Assembly: GCA_944320235.1 (NCBI GenBank)
Contig: CALUGQ010000025.1
Location: 1-43,930, forward strand
DNA from: an uncultured Prevotella sp.
Lineage (GTDB): Bacteria; Bacteroidota; Bacteroidia; Bacteroidales; Bacteroidaceae
Direction: 5' to 3'
DNA length: 43,930 bases
Shown: positions 41,774-43,930 of the stretch, one piece after another
Position numbering within the stretch: the stretch's first letter is position 1
How the letters are laid out: each line of letters opens with the position of its first letter
Program-made: the position numbers and the translations under genes
The notes under the pieces: generated by a model
Seen by the model: only the letters and a program-made list of their open reading frames with translations
Database searches by the model: none
Told to the model about the DNA's origin: nothing

Positions 41774-42397
41774 ATGCTTGAAATAAAAAACGCATCGCTA
41801 ACCGCCGGGGGCCGGCGGCTGTTCTCCGGCCTCTCGTTCACCGTGGCCGACGGGCAGACCGTGTGCCTCACGGGCTGCTCCGGCAGCGGCAAGACCACCC
41901 TGCTGCGCGCCATCCTTGGCTTCCATCCCCTCGACGAAGGCCACATAAGCATCGACGGCGAGCTGCTCACGCCATCGTCGGCCGAAGAGTTCCGCAAGCA
42001 CATATCCTACATACCGCAGGAGCTGATGCTGCCATCCGAGTGGGTGAGCGACATGGTCCGCCTGCCATTCGGCCTCAAGGTGAACCGCAACAGGCCTTTC
42101 TCCAAAGACCTGCTCATGGCCGAATGGCGACGGCTGGAGCTGCAACCGGAGCTTTACGAGAAGAAAGTGGCCGAGCTGAGCGGCGGCGAACGCCAGCGCG
42201 CCATGCTCTCCGTGAGCGGCCTGCTGGGCAAGGCCATCCTGCTGCTCGACGAGCCCACCTCTGCGCTCGATGCCCATTCTGCCTCGCTCGTAGCCGCATA
42301 CCTGCGGCTGCTCGCCTCGCGCGGCTGCTCCGTCGTGGCCGTAAGCCACGACCGGGCGTTCGCCGAGGGTTGCGACAAGACGGTGGAGATAGGCTAA
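41774..42397 (+). CDS. fetA: ABC transporter ATP-binding protein, FetA/YbbL-like
   Basis: A 207-residue ATPase with Walker A GCSGSGKTT near residues 35-43, the signature LSGGERQRAM, Walker B AILLLDEPTSALD and the switch His in AVSHDRAF. It is short, as FetA/YbbL proteins are. The gene 127 bp downstream encodes a FetB/UPF0014 permease, which fixes the assignment. In E. coli FetAB is implicated in iron export and peroxide resistance; the substrate here is inferred from that. Start is ATG 41774 (MLEIKNASLT); upstream in-frame sequence is not protein-like. Confidence 0.88.
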   Translation: MLEIKNASLTAGGRRLFSGLSFTVADGQTVCLTGCSGSGKTTLLRAILGFHPLDEGHISIDGELLTPSSAEEFRKHISYIPQELMLPSEWVSDMVRLPFGLKVNRNRPFSKDLLMAEWRRLELQPELYEKKVAELSGGERQRAMLSVSGLLGKAILLLDEPTSALDAHSASLVAAYLRLLASRGCSVVAVSHDRAFAEGCDKTVEIG

Positions 42398-42524
42398 AGC
42401 CGCCAAGCGGCAGGCAAGCGGAAGCCAATCTCCGCGCAGCCGACACGCAGGGTCAATACTCAGCCCAAGCCTTTCGCTGCGGCTTTACACCCCCTACATC
42501 ACACCAACAAACAACGATTCACAA

Positions 42525-43313
42525 ATGGAAACTACCGACATTTCATACCTGAGCCTGGCCGTCGGACTGCTGCTCCTGGCCATCCCGCTCTACTTTTTCC
42601 ACCGCCTCGGGGCGCGGCTCATCCGCTCCACCGTCACAGCCACGGTGCGCATGGTGCTCCAGCTGCTCTTCATCGGCTTCTACCTCCACTACCTTTTCGA
42701 GTGGAACAACCCCGCCATCAACGTGCTCTGGGTGCTCATCATGGTGCTCGTGGCCACGTTCACCGCTGCCCACCGCACCCGCCTGCGCCTCGGCACCATA
42801 GCCGTACCGCTCTTCTCGGGCCTGCTTGCCACGGCAGCCGTGGTAGGCATGTACTTCCTCGTACTCGTGCTCGGACTGCCAAAGCCTTTCGACGCGCGCT
42901 ACTTCGTACCCATCATGGGCATCCTCATGGGCAATATGCTCAGCGTCAACGTCATCGCCCTTAATGCTTATTACGACAGCCTGCAGCGCGAGCAGCACCT
43001 TTACTACTATCTGCTCGGCAATGGCGCCACACACCTGGAGGCCGTCATGCCCTTCGCCAGGCAGGCCGTAGAGAAGTCGTTCGCCCCATGCATTGCCAAT
43101 ATGGCAGTGCTTGGCATAGTCTCTTTGCCCGGAACCATGATCGGGCAGATTCTCGGTGGCTCGGCACCGGGCATCGCCATCAAATACCAAATGATGATAA
43201 CCGTCATAACATTCTCAGCGTCAATGCTTTCGCTCATGCTGACACTGCGCCTCGCCGACCGCCGCTCGTTCGACGCGCATGGCCGCCTGCGCAATGTCAG
43301 ACGCAAGTCTTGA
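42525..43313 (+). CDS. fetB: ABC transporter permease, FetB/YbbM-like (UPF0014)
   Basis: A 262-residue inner-membrane protein with about seven hydrophobic segments. The UPF0014 family pattern is clear: a first helix LSLAVGLLLLAIPLYFF, then RMVLQLLFIGFYLHYLF, FVPIMGILMGNMLSVNVIAL and, in a cytoplasmic loop, LLGNGATHLEAVMPFARQAV. MAVLGIVSLPGTMIGQILGG precedes the last helices. It partners the FetA-like ATPase upstream. Basic C-terminus (GRLRNVRRKS) on the cytoplasmic side. Confidence 0.92.
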   Translation: METTDISYLSLAVGLLLLAIPLYFFHRLGARLIRSTVTATVRMVLQLLFIGFYLHYLFEWNNPAINVLWVLIMVLVATFTAAHRTRLRLGTIAVPLFSGLLATAAVVGMYFLVLVLGLPKPFDARYFVPIMGILMGNMLSVNVIALNAYYDSLQREQHLYYYLLGNGATHLEAVMPFARQAVEKSFAPCIANMAVLGIVSLPGTMIGQILGGSAPGIAIKYQMMITVITFSASMLSLMLTLRLADRRSFDAHGRLRNVRRKS

Positions 43314-43402
43314 CCTTTGTCAATCCATTGATTTGCATCAAAAATCACGGCCTTCAACGCAAAAAACACGGTTGGATGTGTCCGCACACAGTATCAAGGC
43401 AC

Positions 43403-43410
43403 TATCTTTG
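43403..43410 (+). promoter_or_regulatory. -7 promoter box of the miniprotein unit
   Basis: TATCTTTG, a perfect -7 box; -33 is not clear. GGTTGGATG (43370-43378) and CATCCAACC (43453-43461) form a 9-bp inverted repeat around it. Confidence 0.55.
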
Positions 43411-43515
43411 CACCAGCAAAACACAAAAGAAAGGATAACGGATGTGAAGCTGCATCCAACCCGCGAGAAGTAAAAAGATTGTATAACGAAAAGTAAAAGA
43501 AAGGGTAACAAGATT

Positions 43516-43620
43516 ATGAAAAAGATGATTAAGAAAATCGCAACGAGCAAACGGTTCAACAACTACTGCAACAACATGCTCAAAATGTACAGCTATGGCA
43601 GGGTCAACATGCCCGCCTAA
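43516..43620 (+). CDS. 34-aa basic miniprotein
   Basis: A tiny ORF, MKKMIKKIATSKRFNNYCNN then MLKMYSYGRVNMPA, basic and amphipathic with one Cys. It lies between a perfect -7 promoter box (43403) and a strong terminator (43659-43699) with no other gene between, so it forms its own transcription unit. The GGGTAACAAGATT just upstream gives a purine-containing leader. Composition is AT-richer than its neighbours. I recognise no family. The alternative is a non-coding RNA of about 280 nt. Confidence 0.5.
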   Translation: MKKMIKKIATSKRFNNYCNNMLKMYSYGRVNMPA

Positions 43621-43658
43621 GCTCACTGCAAAGATATTGCTACCATACGGATAAAACG

Positions 43659-43699
43659 GAGTGGGGATGGCCTCGGGGCCACCCCCACTCTTCTTTTTG
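43659..43699 (+). terminator. Intrinsic terminator of the miniprotein unit
   Basis: GAGTGGGG-A-TGGCC (43659-43672) pairs with GGCCA-C-CCCCACTC (43677-43690), with one mismatch, and is followed by TTCTTTTTG. Confidence 0.88.
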
Positions 43700-43730
43700 T
43701 GCAGCTACCAGCCCAAAGCCTTGACTTTGC

Positions 43731-43761
43731 TTTGCCATGCGGGCTTTTTTGATTACCTTTG
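43731..43761 (+). promoter_or_regulatory. Perfect promoter leading into the 66-bp tandem repeat
   Basis: TTTG (43731-43734), 19 bp, TACCTTTG (43754-43761). It reads out of the window to the right, so the tandem repeat would form the 5' leader of the next gene's transcript. Confidence 0.7.
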
Positions 43762-43930
43762 CATAACTCAAGCTGCACTCGGGAAAATGAAAGCAAGCTT
43801 TCTTTCCGCTCGCTTGCATTGACTTTGCATAACTCAAGCTGCGCTCGGGAAAGTGAAAGCAAGCTTTCTTTCCGCTCGCTTGCATTGACTTTGCATAACT
43901 CAAGCTGCGCTCGGGAAAGTGAAAGCAAGC
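43757..43930 (+). repeat. 66-bp tandem repeat with hairpin, locus B, running off the window
   Basis: Two full units (starts 43757, 43823) and a partial third (43889) with an exact 66-bp period. Copies differ at only a few bases (GCACTCGGGAAAATG versus GCGCTCGGGAAAGTG). Each has constant parts shared with 40275-40365 and a 22-nt variable part with the hairpin GAAAGC-AA-GCTTTC. Because 66 is a multiple of three, it stays open in several frames, but I see no real protein. Confidence 0.85.

Noticed and set aside
43623-43928. Minus-strand 101-aa ORF with a repeated LSRAQLELCKVNASERKES unit
   Set aside because: It is the in-frame translation of the 66-bp DNA repeat (66 is divisible by three). Other frames are open too and the same DNA at 40275-40365 gives a different peptide, so it is a repeat artefact.

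Overview
The window looks like chromosomal DNA of a Bacteroidota bacterium, most likely Prevotellaceae. Evidence: promoter boxes of the TTTG-N19/20-TAnnTTTG type, a UpxY-like NusG paralogue heading a surface-polysaccharide locus, Bacteroidota-type HMA-AraC and XRE regulators, a holA/HsdR_N gene neighbourhood, and dispersed ACGGCCTGTTT-type intergenic repeats. The species cannot be fixed from the sequence. No rRNA, tRNA or CRISPR array was seen.

Region 1 (1-5.1 kb) is the head of the polysaccharide locus: a leader full of short inverted repeats, an unusually long (501 aa) NusG/UpxY-like antiterminator, a MITE-like palindrome inserted at its stop codon, an unknown protein, a C-terminally truncated tyrosine recombinase, and decayed DNA with a coiled-coil pseudogene. 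Region 2 (5.1-22.5 kb) is a plus-strand exo- or capsular-polysaccharide cluster: flippase, Wzy-like polymerase, two GT2 and three GT4 glycosyltransferases, two copies of a ferredoxin/FrhB-like plus pyruvyltransferase-like pair, a hexapeptide acetyltransferase, a radical SAM protein and two membrane acyltransferases. About 6.2-11.9 kb is much richer in A+T than its flanks, and both edges fall inside genes (flippase and acetyltransferase), as if a serotype cassette had been exchanged by recombination. The acetyltransferase and both acyltransferases each carry an 8-nt G or C run in frame, which suggests phase-variable acylation. No initiating sugar-phosphate transferase and no Wza/Wzc export genes lie in the window.

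Region 3 (22.5-43.9 kb) is mainly housekeeping and envelope genes: a small outer-membrane barrel protein, NUDIX hydrolase, secreted PepC-type peptidase, a second barrel-like protein, a copper-type P-ATPase apparently lacking its nucleotide-binding domain, its likely HMA-AraC regulator, a TPR protein, a 1365-aa secreted pectate-lyase-like protein, pyrK-pyrD, an XRE regulator, holA, an HsdR_N-domain protein, a FetA/FetB-like ABC exporter, and a tiny ORF with its own promoter and terminator.

The most interesting non-genic structure is repetitive. Five intergenic loci carry arrays of a 12-bp core (about ACGGCCTGTTTC) on an exact 22-bp period, four of them followed by a shared tail ending in a TTA-CAAAAA-type motif. 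Two other loci carry a 66-bp (3 x 22) repeat containing a TAnnTTTG promoter box and a 22-nt hairpin whose two arms differ between loci but stay complementary. A 36-aa membrane miniprotein is encoded antisense inside the polysaccharide cluster.
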